From CAYMCQ01 sp964389025 (GTDB lineage Bacteria; Verrucomicrobiota; Verrucomicrobiia; Limisphaerales; CAYMCQ01), in contig CAYMCQ010000051.1 of the NCBI GenBank assembly GCA_964389025.1, forward strand, positions 1 to 30,113: 30,113 nt of DNA, written 5' to 3'. The translations under genes were made by a program, and so were the position numbers. This document shows, in pieces, positions 7,870 through 14,778 of this stretch. The notes below the pieces were generated by a model. It did no database searches. It was not told where the DNA came from and saw only the letters and a list, made by a program, of their open reading frames with translations. Within the stretch, counting starts at the first letter, position 1, and every line of letters starts with the position of its first letter.

Positions 7870-9429
7870 ATGGCGCGCGATTCAGAGAAGATTGACTCCC
7901 GATTCTACAAGGCTGCCGAGGAATTTTTTCCCGCGCAGAACGCCGGCCTGACCTACGACGACGTCACGCTCGCCACGCAGTATTCCGAAATTCTCCCGCG
8001 CGACACGCAACTCGACACGACTTTGACCGAAGGTTTGCAACTCAACATCCCGATCATTTCGTCAGACATGGACACCGTGACCGAGTCGCGCATGGCCACG
8101 GCGATGGCGCTCAACGGCGGCCTCGGCCTCATCCACTACAACATGCCCGAGCGCCAGCAGCTTCACGAAGTCAGCGTCGTGAAGTATCACGTCCACGGCC
8201 TGCTGCAAGACCCGATCAAAGTCACTCCCGACCAACTCATCGGCGACGTGCTGGCGATGATCGAGGAGCGCAAGTTCCGGTTCAGCACGTTTCCAGTCGT
8301 GGACGATGGCGGAAAGCTCGTCGGTCTTTTGTCCGGCTCCGTCGTGAAACCGCGTTATGCAAAAAAGAAAATCGCCGATGCGCTCACGCCGCGAGCGCAG
8401 GTTTTCACGCTCAATAAAAAAGAACTTGGCGAAAATCCCATTGCGCGCGCAGACAAATTTTTCACCGAGCATCCCGGCATCCACAAGCTGCTCGTCGTGG
8501 ACGACGGCGACAAACTCGAAGGCCTGTTCACGATGAGCGACATCGAGCGCATCAACGCCGAACGCAACGCGCAATTCAAGCCCGCGCGTGATGCCCGTTT
8601 CCGTCTCGTCTGCGGCGCGGCGGTTTCGGCGACGCGCAATGCGTTCGGCGATCTGGATCGCGACAGGATTCTAACGCACATCGGAAATCTCGTTGAGCGC
8701 GGCGTGGACGTTGTCGCTGTTTCGACGGCTCACGGTTTCAGCCGGGGCGTCGGCGACACAGTGAAGATGATCCGCGACGCATTCCCCAAACTTCCGATTA
8801 TGGCTGGCAACGTCACCAGTGCGGCTGGGGTTGAATTTCTTTCGGATTGTGGCGCGAACATCATCAAAGTCGGGCAAGGGCCTGGCTCCATCTGCACCAC
8901 GCGCATCGTCGCGGGCGTCGGCATTCCGCAACTGACCGCGCTTTACGTTTCATCACTCGCTGCGCGGAAAAAAAACGAGAGCATAATCGCCGTCGGCGGC
9001 ATCACCTAGTCCGGCGACATCGTGAAGGCGCTGACGCTGTCCAGCGCGGTGATTTGCGGCGGCATGTTCGCCGGTTGCGCCGAAGCGCCGGGCGAAGTCA
9101 TCGAGATCGGCGGCAAGCTCTACAAAAATTATCGCGGCATGGGCAGTCTCGCCGCGATGAAAGCCGGTTCAGCCGCCCGTTACGGCCAAAAAGTTGATGC
9201 GACGCGCAAGCTTGCGCCGGAGGGGATTGAAGCGTTGAAGGAATTGACCGGCTCACTCGACCGCGTGCTGACGCAAGTCATCGGCGGCATCCAAAGCGGC
9301 ATGGGTTATCTCGGCGCAGCAAACCTCGCGCAGCTTCGCGAGAAGGCGCGGTTCATCGCCGTCAGTCCCGCCGGCCAGCGCGAAGCCGCACCGCATGACG
9401 TGGTCGAGTTGAAACGCGGGTTGGAATAA
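7870..9429 (+). pseudogene. guaB: IMP dehydrogenase gene interrupted by an in-frame TAG
   Basis: GuaB oxidises IMP to XMP, the committed step of guanine nucleotide synthesis. The whole 519-codon frame is recognisable. It begins with NAGLTYDDVTLATQYSEI and ISSDMDTVTES, followed by a two-CBS region (FRFSTFPVVDDGGKLVGLLSG, KLLVVDDGDKLEGLF). Next come the catalytic-Cys loop KVGQGPGSICTTR (Cys about 342), YRGMGSLAAM, and the mobile flap with the Arg-Tyr pair (AARYGQ). The frame is broken only by TAG at 9007-9009, in the IMP-phosphate motif that normally reads ADGGI-x-x-SGDI. Five codons earlier the conserved Asp of ADGGI is Val (GTC at 8992-8994). Reading resumes in the same frame with SGDIVKAL and continues to a TAA. 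This may be a recent nonsense mutation, an assembly error or, less likely, read-through. TAG serves as a normal stop elsewhere (mannosyltransferase gene, moaE). Confidence 0.9.
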
Positions 9430-9431
9430 AG

Positions 9432-9527
9432 AACTCCAAGCTTCAATCTCCAATCAAATCATCGTCGCAGCGTTTGATGTTTGCTGCTTGAAGTTTCTCT
9501 GGAGCTTGGTGCTTGGAATTTGGAGCT
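9432..9527. repeat. Tandem-word inverted repeat between guaB and the zinc-ribbon gene
   Basis: The left side reads AACTCCAAGCTTCAA. The right side (9488-9527) carries four degenerate copies of CTTGG(A/T)G/CTTGGAATTTGGAG in the opposite sense, around an inner CAATCAAA...TTTGATG. It fills the whole gap between two converging genes. I recall similar text from other verrucomicrobial intergenic regions, unverified. Confidence 0.5.
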
Positions 9528-9751
9528 TAAAACTCTATCGCCTCGTTCATCCCACCGCATTGCGGGCAGCGGGACAAATCCACGTCGGCATCGTCCGTGT
9601 AAACAAACGCGCACTTCTGGCAGCGGAAAATGCGGTCGGCGCTCTGCGTCGGATCGAAGCGGCGCTTGCGAAATTCGGAATAAATGGCTGCGCTGCAAAT
9701 CGCGCCGAGCGTCGCGGTCGTGTAGAGCAGGATGAGTTTGTCGGCGGACAT
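9527..9751 (-). CDS. Small membrane-anchored zinc-ribbon protein
   Basis: This 74-residue protein has an N-terminal hydrophobic segment (LILLYTTATLGAICSAAIY) followed by a C-terminal ribbon. The ribbon's two CxxC knuckles, CQKC and CPQC, are separated by about 14 residues and followed by GG, as in rubredoxin-like zinc ribbons. I do not know a name for it. It lies downstream of the TonB-like gene on the same strand, separated by about 90 bp that hold a repeat. It could be co-transcribed with the transport genes. The ribbon would probably face the cytoplasm or periplasm on a single anchor. The paired cysteines and full-length hydrophobic helix make a real gene likely. Confidence 0.7.
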   Translation of the reverse strand: MSADKLILLYTTATLGAICSAAIYSEFRKRRFDPTQSADRIFRCQKCAFVYTDDADVDLSRCPQCGGMNEAIEF

Positions 9752-9773
9752 GAGTTCAATCGTTACAAGTCGG

Positions 9774-9836
9774 TCTCGTCCTCGTCCTCGAAATCTTCAC
9801 TTCCAATCGAGGACGAAGGACGAGAACGAGGACGAT
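9774..9836. repeat. GAGGAC tandem inverted repeat
   Basis: CGTCCTCGTCCTCG at 9777-9790 faces CGAGGACGAAGGACG at 9808-9822, followed by a further GAGAACGAGGACG. The arms are hexamer repeats (GAGGAC and its complement). It lies between the TonB-like and zinc-ribbon genes. Confidence 0.6.
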
Positions 9837-9843
9837 TACGATT

Positions 9844-10620
9844 TCATGGGTTCGTCGTTGCATTGGTCGCAGTCGGCGTCGTCGTTTGCCACTCGAAAAC
9901 AATTTGTCCCAAAGTCAGTTTGCCGGGATTGCTTTTTGCCTCCGAAAACGGGAGCGGCTGGAAACGCGCGGCTTTGCTCAACGCGAGCGCATGGTCATCC
10001 GCCTCCTTGTAGCCGCTGCTGGCAAGGAGCGTGGCAGTGCGAGTGAAGCCCGCTGCGTTGATGATGAGTTGCACGACTGTGTTGGTCAGTGGAGTGGCAT
10101 TCGTCCACGAGCGAAGGTCGAAATGCGAGAGCAGTGGACGACTTGCCAGTTCGCCCTCGACGCGAAACGTCGAATGTGAATTCGATTCCTCGTCAGGCGA
10201 AGGAAGCCGGGGCAAGGCGTATTCCGGCGCGATCTTTTGCGCGATTTGCGCGGGCGACCGGTTTGATGGAATCAATCGCCGAAATGCAGTTCCAAGCTCG
10301 TCAAGTCGCACGTCGAGCCAGCGCTGAGGTTCCGACCAGTCGGCGGATTGATATTTCGTGACCGGCGCTTTCAACCAGGCGGAACCGGAAAAGCCGTGTT
10401 GATTCGGCAGCGCGAAGAGCGTGGGATTTTCGAGAGCCGTGATTTCCGGCGTGGCGCTCGCGGCAATCAAGACCGGCGCGGGACGAAAACTCTTTTTCTC
10501 CGGCGAACGAGTTTTACCCAGCAGAAAAAACGCGCCGATTTGCGCGGCAAAGATGATCATCGCAAGGCCAATCCAGCGCCGGGCCGTCCAACTTTCAGGC
10601 GGAAGCGCTTCGGCGTTCAT
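9844..10620 (-). CDS. TonB-like energy-transducing protein
   Basis: The protein has a short cytoplasmic N-terminus, one membrane helix (about residues 16-35, IGLAMIIFAAQIGAFFLLG) and a periplasmic remainder. The C-terminal part resembles the TonB fold in pattern: VVQLIINAAGFTRTATLLASSGYKEADDHALALSKAARFQPLP matches the spacing seen in TonB C-termini, including SSG, an acidic residue, AL and a closing F-x-P. This motif match is my reading and was not tested by profile. A Pro/Lys-rich spacer typical of TonB is missing. Its ATG overlaps the stop of the exbD-like gene by 4 bp, so translation is probably coupled. That position suggests it couples the ExbB/ExbD motor to an outer-membrane partner. 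Confidence 0.65.
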   Translation of the reverse strand: MNAEALPPESWTARRWIGLAMIIFAAQIGAFFLLGKTRSPEKKSFRPAPVLIAASATPEITALENPTLFALPNQHGFSGSAWLKAPVTKYQSADWSEPQRWLDVRLDELGTAFRRLIPSNRSPAQIAQKIAPEYALPRLPSPDEESNSHSTFRVEGELASRPLLSHFDLRSWTNATPLTNTVVQLIINAAGFTRTATLLASSGYKEADDHALALSKAARFQPLPFSEAKSNPGKLTLGQIVFEWQTTTPTATNATTNP

Positions 10621-11051
10621 GGCGCAGCTTTGGCCGAAGCTTCGCTGAACGGCCTCGGCAATGTCGCGAGCATCGCTTCGTAAATTCCCGCGTCGCGCGC
10701 GAGCAAAGTCAGATGAATCAGCGTGTCGTTTCTCACGGCTTCATCGGCTTGCACGATGAGCGTCAGCGGCTTCGATGTTTTTTTCGCGGCGGCGCCCAGT
10801 CGTTTTGACAATTCACCTTCGGAAATCAATTGGTTCTCAAAATAAAATCTTCCGTTCGCGTCCACGGCCACGGTGAGCGTCGGCCCGTCCGCTCCCGGCA
10901 AATCCGCGGCTGTGGGTAGTTTGATTTTCACTCCCGGCGTATACATCAGCGAGCTCAAAAGCAGAAACATCACGAGCAGAAAAAAAACTGCGGCGAACGG
11001 CGCGGCGTCGAACTGGCCTCGGAAAATTTTTGCGCTGCGCGGGAATTTCAT
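10617..11051 (-). CDS. exbD: ExbD/TolR-family biopolymer transport protein
   Basis: This is a 144-residue ExbD/TolR protein: a short cytoplasmic N-terminus, one membrane helix (about residues 17-36, FAAVFFLLVMFLLLSSLMY) and a periplasmic domain. The domain shows the family signatures VKIKLPTA, LTVAVDANGRFYFEN and LTLIVQADEAVRNDTLIHL. With ExbB it forms the proton-motive-force-driven motor for TonB- or Tol-dependent uptake. The membrane Asp that carries protons in E. coli ExbD is not obvious: the N-terminus reads GQFDAAPFAAVFF, and D14 is the likely equivalent. It is placed between exbB and the TonB-like gene on one strand. It is separated from exbB by 106 bp containing an inverted repeat. Confidence 0.88.
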   Translation of the reverse strand: MKFPRSAKIFRGQFDAAPFAAVFFLLVMFLLLSSLMYTPGVKIKLPTAADLPGADGPTLTVAVDANGRFYFENQLISEGELSKRLGAAAKKTSKPLTLIVQADEAVRNDTLIHLTLLARDAGIYEAMLATLPRPFSEASAKAAP

Positions 11052-11066
11052 GGCAGGAGAGTTGAG

Positions 11067-11155
11067 ACACGAATTTCACGAATTCGCACGAATTGATTTT
11101 GTCGGAGACTGTTCACTGTCAAATCCTCATCCGTGATAATTCGTGCAATTCGTGT
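11067..11155. repeat. CACGAATT inverted repeat within the exbB-exbD operon
   Basis: ACACGAATTTCACGAATT (11067-11084) and its inverse at 11138-11155 pair at 17 of 18 positions. The left arm carries the 8-base word CACGAATT in about three copies. The element fills almost the entire exbB-exbD spacer, so the transcript of this operon would carry a long hairpin. Confidence 0.75.
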
Positions 11156-11157
11156 CC

Positions 11158-11784
11158 TCATTTTGTTTTTCCGTTCGGCATGCCGGTGACGACGTTGAGG
11201 ATTTCAGTGGAGGCGCGTTCCATGTCCAGCACGATGGCATTGACGCGGCTGACGAGGTAGTTGTAAGCCGCGTAGCAGGGAATCGCGACGCCAAACCCCC
11301 AGCCGGTGCAGATGAGCGCGCGCCAGATGCCGTTGGAAAGCTGGCTCACGTTCGCGGACAAACCGGAAGCCTCGACCTGCTTGAAGATGTCCATGAAGCC
11401 GAGCACCGTTCCGAGCAGGCCGAGCAGCGGTGCGATTTGCGCCACGGTCGCGAGGACGCTTAATTTCGTTTCGAGGCGTGGCACTTCGGCCAGTCCGGTT
11501 TCCTCCAAAGCCTCGCGCACGCGCTCGCGGCCCTGATCACGGCTCAGGATCGCGGTTTTCACGAGCCGCGCGACCGGGCCGGGCGTGGCGTCGCAGATGG
11601 AAATGGCCTCCACGACATTGTCGCGCTTAAGCACGTTGCGCACGCCGTTGAGAAATTCAATCGAGTTGATTTGCGCGCGGTGCAAATGAAGCGTCCTTTC
11701 GATGACGACGGCAATCGCCACGGCGCTCGCGGCCAGAATCAGCCAAAGCACCGGGCCGCCTTGCGACAAAAATGTTGGCAACAT
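11158..11784 (-). CDS. exbB: ExbB/TolQ-family proton channel protein
   Basis: This is a 208-residue MotA/TolQ/ExbB proton-channel protein. It has three membrane helices: an N-terminal one (VLWLILAASAVAIAVVIERTLHLHRA) and a later pair. The pair begins after LETKLSVLATVAQIAPLLGLLGTVLGFMDIF and continues with GIWRALICTGWGFGVAIPCYAAYNYLVSRV. The family signature APLLGLLGTVLGM is nearly exact. It is first in the minus-strand operon and diverges from the dUTPase gene. It would form the cytoplasmic-membrane channel with the ExbD-like protein. The ATG at 11784 is close behind a good -10 box, so the mRNA may have almost no leader. Confidence 0.92.
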   Translation of the reverse strand: MLPTFLSQGGPVLWLILAASAVAIAVVIERTLHLHRAQINSIEFLNGVRNVLKRDNVVEAISICDATPGPVARLVKTAILSRDQGRERVREALEETGLAEVPRLETKLSVLATVAQIAPLLGLLGTVLGFMDIFKQVEASGLSANVSQLSNGIWRALICTGWGFGVAIPCYAAYNYLVSRVNAIVLDMERASTEILNVVTGMPNGKTK

Positions 11785-11790
11785 GGGTCT

Positions 11791-11818
11791 TTTATAGGGT
11801 TCGGGCGCACAAGTTCAA
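11791..11818 (-). promoter_or_regulatory. Candidate sigma-70 promoter for exbB
   Basis: On the minus strand TTGAAC and TATAAA are separated by 16 bp. TATAAA ends only six bases before the exbB ATG, so transcription would begin at or next to the start codon (a leaderless message). The boxes were seen by eye only. Confidence 0.35.
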
Positions 11819-11894
11819 AGCGCAAAGTTTTGACGAATCCTGCAGGCAAATATTCTGACTTGCTTCCACGTCTCGCGGCACAAATCCTTTGCCC

Positions 11895-12275
11895 ATGCAA
11901 AAGACCGACCACCTCCGCGAAATCTGGCAGATGCAAACCGCGCTGAACAAACGCATCGGCGTCAACACCGAAAACATGAGCGAGGCGGAAAAAACCAAGT
12001 GGGTGTTGAATTACACTCGCGCCATGACGCAGGAAATCGCCGAACTCACCGACAGTGTGCCGTGGAAATGGTGGGCCAAGTATCAGAAGTTCGATGAGCA
12101 GAACGCGCGCGTGGAAGTCGTGGACTTGTTTCATTTTCTCATCAGCCTCGCGCAAGTCCTCGGCATGAGCGCGGACGACGTGTTCGACGCCTATTGCAAA
12201 AAAAACGAGGTGAATTTCAAACGGCAGGACTCCGGCTACCACACAAAGGACGAGCATGATTCGAAGCACATTTGA
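11895..12275 (+). CDS. MazG-like (all-alpha) dUTP diphosphatase
   Basis: This protein matches the dimeric all-alpha NTP pyrophosphatase (MazG-like) dUTPases, which cleave dUTP to dUMP and keep uracil out of DNA. Visible are the first metal-binding helix with EIAELTDSVPWKWW, and the second helix with ARVEVVDLFHFLISLAQVLGMSADD carrying the E-x-x-D ligands. The length is 126 residues. The ATG at 11895 is preferred over an in-frame TTG 6 bp upstream. It is divergent from exbB. A long open frame on the opposite strand is its shadow. The exact nucleotide preference is inferred from the family. Confidence 0.85.
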   Translation: MQKTDHLREIWQMQTALNKRIGVNTENMSEAEKTKWVLNYTRAMTQEIAELTDSVPWKWWAKYQKFDEQNARVEVVDLFHFLISLAQVLGMSADDVFDAYCKKNEVNFKRQDSGYHTKDEHDSKHI

Positions 12276-12301
12276 GCCGTTGCGTTTCTCGGTGATTTAT
12301 G

Positions 12302-12457
12302 GGTGGCACGCGCGTCCCGCGCGTCAAATTCGGCGTCCCGCCGAATTTCGTCGCGAGAGATTGGCTGTGATTGGACTGACAACGGTTGAAGATTTCCGAC
12401 TTCCACGACGGTTTTCGGCGAGACGCCGAAAACGACAGGCGAGACGCCTGTGCCACC
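12302..12457. repeat. Mirror-symmetric four-hairpin repeat element
   Basis: Outer ends GGTGGCAC and GTGCCACC are inverse complements. Inside are four perfect small hairpins. H1 is ACGCGCG-TCC-CGCGCGT at 12308-12324. H2 is a 10-bp stem around TCC at 12326-12348. H3 is a 10-bp stem around AGA at 12411-12433. H4 is ACAGGCG-AGA-CGCCTGT at 12435-12451. The stems differ, but the loop and the adjoining GCG/CGC pairs stay constant. It occupies the 300-bp gap between the dUTPase and hpt genes; the rest of that gap shows nothing clear. Confidence 0.85.
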
Positions 12458-12575
12458 ATCCAAATTCAAAAAAAGTTCTCGGCGCGGCGGAAAAGTTTTT
12501 TTCAATCCAAACAAGTGGGAAAACTGATTTCAAAAAAATCTCGGCAAGTCGGCGCGGTGCTTTAGTATCCAACCC

Positions 12576-13169
12576 ATGAGACGACGCGCGTTAACCGTAT
12601 CCCGAAAATCCATCGGCGTCGTGCCCGCGCGCTGGAGCGACGAGGTCGAGAGCATACTGCTCACCGACCGGCAAATTGAGAAGCGCGTGCGCGAAATGTC
12701 GCGTGAGATTGAAACCGATTTTGCCGGGCGCGAAATGGTTGTCGTCGCCCTGCTCAACGGCACGGTGATGTTCCTCGCCGACTTGATCCGTCACCTGTCG
12801 TTGCCGTTGCGGCTGGATTTCATGGGTGTTTCCAGCTACGGCGCAGGGACGGAGTCCGGCAATCTGGTGTTCACCAAGGAACTTCGCCTCGACGTCCGTG
12901 GTCGCGACGTGCTGCTGGTGGACGACATCTTGGACACGGGAAAAACCATCCGCCGCGTCCATGAAAAACTTTGTCTCCTCGGCCCGCGCCGCATCAAGAC
13001 CTGCGTGCTGCTCGACAAAAAAGAGCGCCGCGTGGAAAAAGTGAAGGCGGACTACGTCGGCTTCGAGATCCCCGACGTGTTCGTGGTCGGCTACGGCCTG
13101 GACTACGCGGAAAAATACCGCAACCTGCCGTTCGTGGGCGTCCTGAAGCCGGAGATGTATAAGACATGA
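12576..13169 (+). CDS. hpt: Hypoxanthine phosphoribosyltransferase
   Basis: Hpt salvages hypoxanthine (and often guanine) with PRPP to form IMP or GMP. The PRPP-binding motif VLLVDDILDTGKTIR is unmistakable. The flanking VVVALLNGTVMFLADLIRHL, LDFMGVSSYGAGTESG and the C-terminal DYVGFEIPDVFVVGYGLDYAEKYRNLPFVGVLKPEMY match the Hpt family end to end. The length is 197 residues with an N-terminal extension of about 20 residues. The ATG at 12576 is used; the sequence upstream is repeat-rich. The stop codon overlaps the first bases of the 23-bp inverted repeat that leads into moaD. With guaB damaged upstream, purine salvage by this enzyme may matter more here. That link is inference. Confidence 0.95.
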   Translation: MRRRALTVSRKSIGVVPARWSDEVESILLTDRQIEKRVREMSREIETDFAGREMVVVALLNGTVMFLADLIRHLSLPLRLDFMGVSSYGAGTESGNLVFTKELRLDVRGRDVLLVDDILDTGKTIRRVHEKLCLLGPRRIKTCVLLDKKERRVEKVKADYVGFEIPDVFVVGYGLDYAEKYRNLPFVGVLKPEMYKT

Positions 13170-13229
13170 AACGTGATGCGTGATGCGTGAATCCGAAAAT
13201 CACGTATCACGCATCACGCATCACGTTTC
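13168..13229. repeat. Perfect 23-bp inverted repeat between hpt and moaD
   Basis: Arms 13168-13190 and 13207-13229 are exact inverse complements with a 16-base loop. Each arm is built of GTGATGC words in tandem; the loop holds another partial copy (ATCACGTA). The hairpin starts on the hpt stop codon and ends five bases before the moaD ATG. There is no U-tract, so it is not a typical terminator, but it could hide the moaD start or limit read-through. Confidence 0.9.
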
Positions 13230-13234
13230 GTAAA

Positions 13235-13480
13235 ATGCAAGTCACCGTCCAATTCTATTCCTACTTCAAAGACCTGACCGGCTGCGCGCAAACCACCGAA
13301 GATTTGCCGGATGGAGGCTCCATTTCCGATTTGTTGAAACAAATCTTCGTTCGTTTTCCCAAATTGACTGCCATGGAAAAGGCGATGCTCGTTGCCGTGG
13401 GCGTGGATTATCAGCCGAGAAATTACGAATTGAAAAACGGCGATGAGGTTTCGCTGTTTCCGCCAGTGCAGGGAGGGTGA
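13235..13480 (+). CDS. moaD: Molybdopterin synthase small subunit MoaD
   Basis: MoaD is the ubiquitin-like sulfur carrier of molybdopterin synthase. Its C-terminal Gly-Gly is thiocarboxylated and donates sulfur to precursor Z. The protein ends in VSLFPPVQGG, the diagnostic tail, after a beta-grasp body of 81 residues (VTVQFYSYFKDLTG near the start, LKNGDEVSLFPP near the end). The ATG at 13235 gives the family-typical start; the frame runs 16 codons further upstream through the inverted repeat. The stop overlaps the moaE start by 4 bp, so the two subunits are probably translated together. Confidence 0.93.
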   Translation: MQVTVQFYSYFKDLTGCAQTTEDLPDGGSISDLLKQIFVRFPKLTAMEKAMLVAVGVDYQPRNYELKNGDEVSLFPPVQGG

Positions 13481-13914
13481 GTGACCTACAATTTTCAAAC
13501 TTCGAATCGCAAATTGCCCAGGTGAAACGCCAACTCACACTCACGACGGAACCGATTGACGAATCCGCACTGCTCGCGCAACGCCAGATGTCCCGCGGCA
13601 TGGGCGCGGCGATTTATTTTCTCGGCGTCGTGCGCGGGAGCGAAGGCGATCAAAGGATTTCCGCCATAGAATACGAGGCGTTTCAAAAGATGGCAGAACA
13701 CCAGTTCAAAATCATTTTTCAGGAAATCGAAAAGCGCTGGCCGATTGAATCCATCCACGTCGTTCACCGCGTTGGTGTTGTGAAAGTCAACGAGCCGTCG
13801 TTGTGGGTTGAAGTCATCGCGCCGCACCGAGGTGAAGCGTTTGCGGCGTGCCAATGGCTGATTGACGAAATGAAACGCACCGTGCCGATTTGGAAAAAAG
13901 CTGTTTCTCCGTAG
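13477..13914 (+). CDS. moaE: Molybdopterin synthase large subunit MoaE
   Basis: MoaE is the catalytic subunit that transfers two sulfurs from MoaD to cyclic pyranopterin monophosphate. Family motifs are GAAIYFLGVVR, AIEYEAFQKMAEHQ, HRVGVVKVNEPSLWVEVIAPHRGEAFAACQWLIDEMKRTVPIWKK. The C-terminal lysines correspond to the active-site lysines of the family. The length is 145 residues. The start is GTG in a GTGA overlap with the moaD stop, and the N-terminal residues before KRQLTLTTEPID are variable. The third Mo-cofactor gene of the window, moeA, is about 9 kb away on the other strand. Confidence 0.94.
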   Translation: MSDLQFSNFESQIAQVKRQLTLTTEPIDESALLAQRQMSRGMGAAIYFLGVVRGSEGDQRISAIEYEAFQKMAEHQFKIIFQEIEKRWPIESIHVVHRVGVVKVNEPSLWVEVIAPHRGEAFAACQWLIDEMKRTVPIWKKAVSP

Positions 13915-13942
13915 CAGATGATGTTCATATGACACGACAGCA

Positions 13943-13971
13943 GTCTTGGACTGGCGCAGCCAAAACCTCGC
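13943..13971. repeat. Fragment of an interspersed repeat (also at 27626)
   Basis: GTCTTGGACTGGCGCAG (13943-13959) matches GTCTTGGACTGCGGCAG at 27626-27642 in 15 of 17 bases. The next 12 bases, CCAAAACCTCGC, recur exactly at 27702-27713. The 27.6-kb copy has extra hairpin sequence between the two blocks, so this copy looks like a deletion derivative. Confidence 0.65.
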
Positions 13972-13989
13972 GGACGAATGAACCGTTCA

Positions 13990-14778
13990 TTACCGGGTCA
14001 TCCACTTCAAAATCTGTTCCGCGGATTTTTCCGCAGCCGTTCCGAGCACATGATGATCTGCCGGCCAAAAGATTTTGCTCTCACCGAAAGTCGGGCAATT
14101 TTTTCTGAACCACCGGCGCGCGCCACACCACGGCACAATTGGATCAATGAATCCTGCGACGGAATGAACCGGCACCTTGATTGACTGGGCAATCGCAACC
14201 GGATCATTCTGCAAAATCAATTTCAGCCGGTGCTTTGCCGCCCGCAAACTTTGCTCGCTTCGCCACGCGACGAATTCCCGGACGGCGTCCAACATGACGG
14301 AGTCGTTTCGATAACGAATGTGGGAATAAAGCCGATACAGGAAAAAGAACGGACGCAAAACGCGGAACGAAATCGGCCGGGACAGTTGCCGGACGAGCCA
14401 GACAACCCACACTATCGGATGCCGGCCAAAGCCGCCCGCAAAAACAATTCCTTCGACTTTGAATTTTTTTCTCGCAACCAGCGGCCAGACAATTTGCGAC
14501 CCGAACGATTCACCAAGCAACCAGCCGCTTTCGATTCCATTTCCTTTCAACGCCGATTCAATTCCCGCAGCATAATCCTCCAACGACAAATCCGTGGCGC
14601 GCGAATAAGTGAACTCGACAAAACGAACGCGGTCACCGATGGCTTTGCGGAATCCAGCCACAAGCGTCCAGTCCCCATGAATGCCCGGCAGATAAATCAA
14701 AGTCGGCAGCGAGGCGTCGCCGTAAATGCGGATTTGCAACTGCTCGGTTTTGGCGGCTGAAAGTTCTGCTGATTTCAT
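13990..14778 (-). CDS. Alpha/beta-hydrolase family protein
   Basis: This is an alpha/beta-hydrolase fold protein of unknown substrate, 262 residues. It shows LIYLPGIHGDW (oxyanion-loop region), the nucleophile elbow GESFGS with the Ser in G-E-S-F-G, a late acid region (GFIDPIVPW) and a C-terminal WPADHHVLGTA supplying the His. The lid region contains a hydrophobic stretch (VVWVVWLVRQLSRPISFRVLRPFFFLYRLY) that may touch the membrane. The start is the ATG at 14778, which overlaps the stop of the CPBP gene (ATGA). The two are thus coupled and downstream of the aas-like gene. The context suggests a lipid or acyl ester substrate, which is inference. Confidence 0.82.
   Translation of the reverse strand: MKSAELSAAKTEQLQIRIYGDASLPTLIYLPGIHGDWTLVAGFRKAIGDRVRFVEFTYSRATDLSLEDYAAGIESALKGNGIESGWLLGESFGSQIVWPLVARKKFKVEGIVFAGGFGRHPIVWVVWLVRQLSRPISFRVLRPFFFLYRLYSHIRYRNDSVMLDAVREFVAWRSEQSLRAAKHRLKLILQNDPVAIAQSIKVPVHSVAGFIDPIVPWCGARRWFRKNCPTFGESKIFWPADHHVLGTAAEKSAEQILKWMTR

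Noticed and set aside
9022..9429. A separate gene starting at the ATG after the guaB amber codon
   Set aside because: The product would be only the C-terminal quarter of IMP dehydrogenase without its catalytic Cys, so it is not a gene of its own.
9774..9836. Possible CRISPR-like repeat array
   Set aside because: The repeat units are 6 bp with no unique spacers; no cas genes are in the window.
11739..12269. A 176-codon minus-strand frame opposite the dUTPase gene
   Set aside because: The plus strand has the EIAEL and EVVDLFHF metal motifs of MazG-like dUTPases; the minus frame also overlaps the exbB start and has no motifs.
12256..12579. Short open frames through the 12.3-12.5 kb gap
   Set aside because: Their repetitive Arg/Pro peptides are translations of the hairpin element, not proteins.
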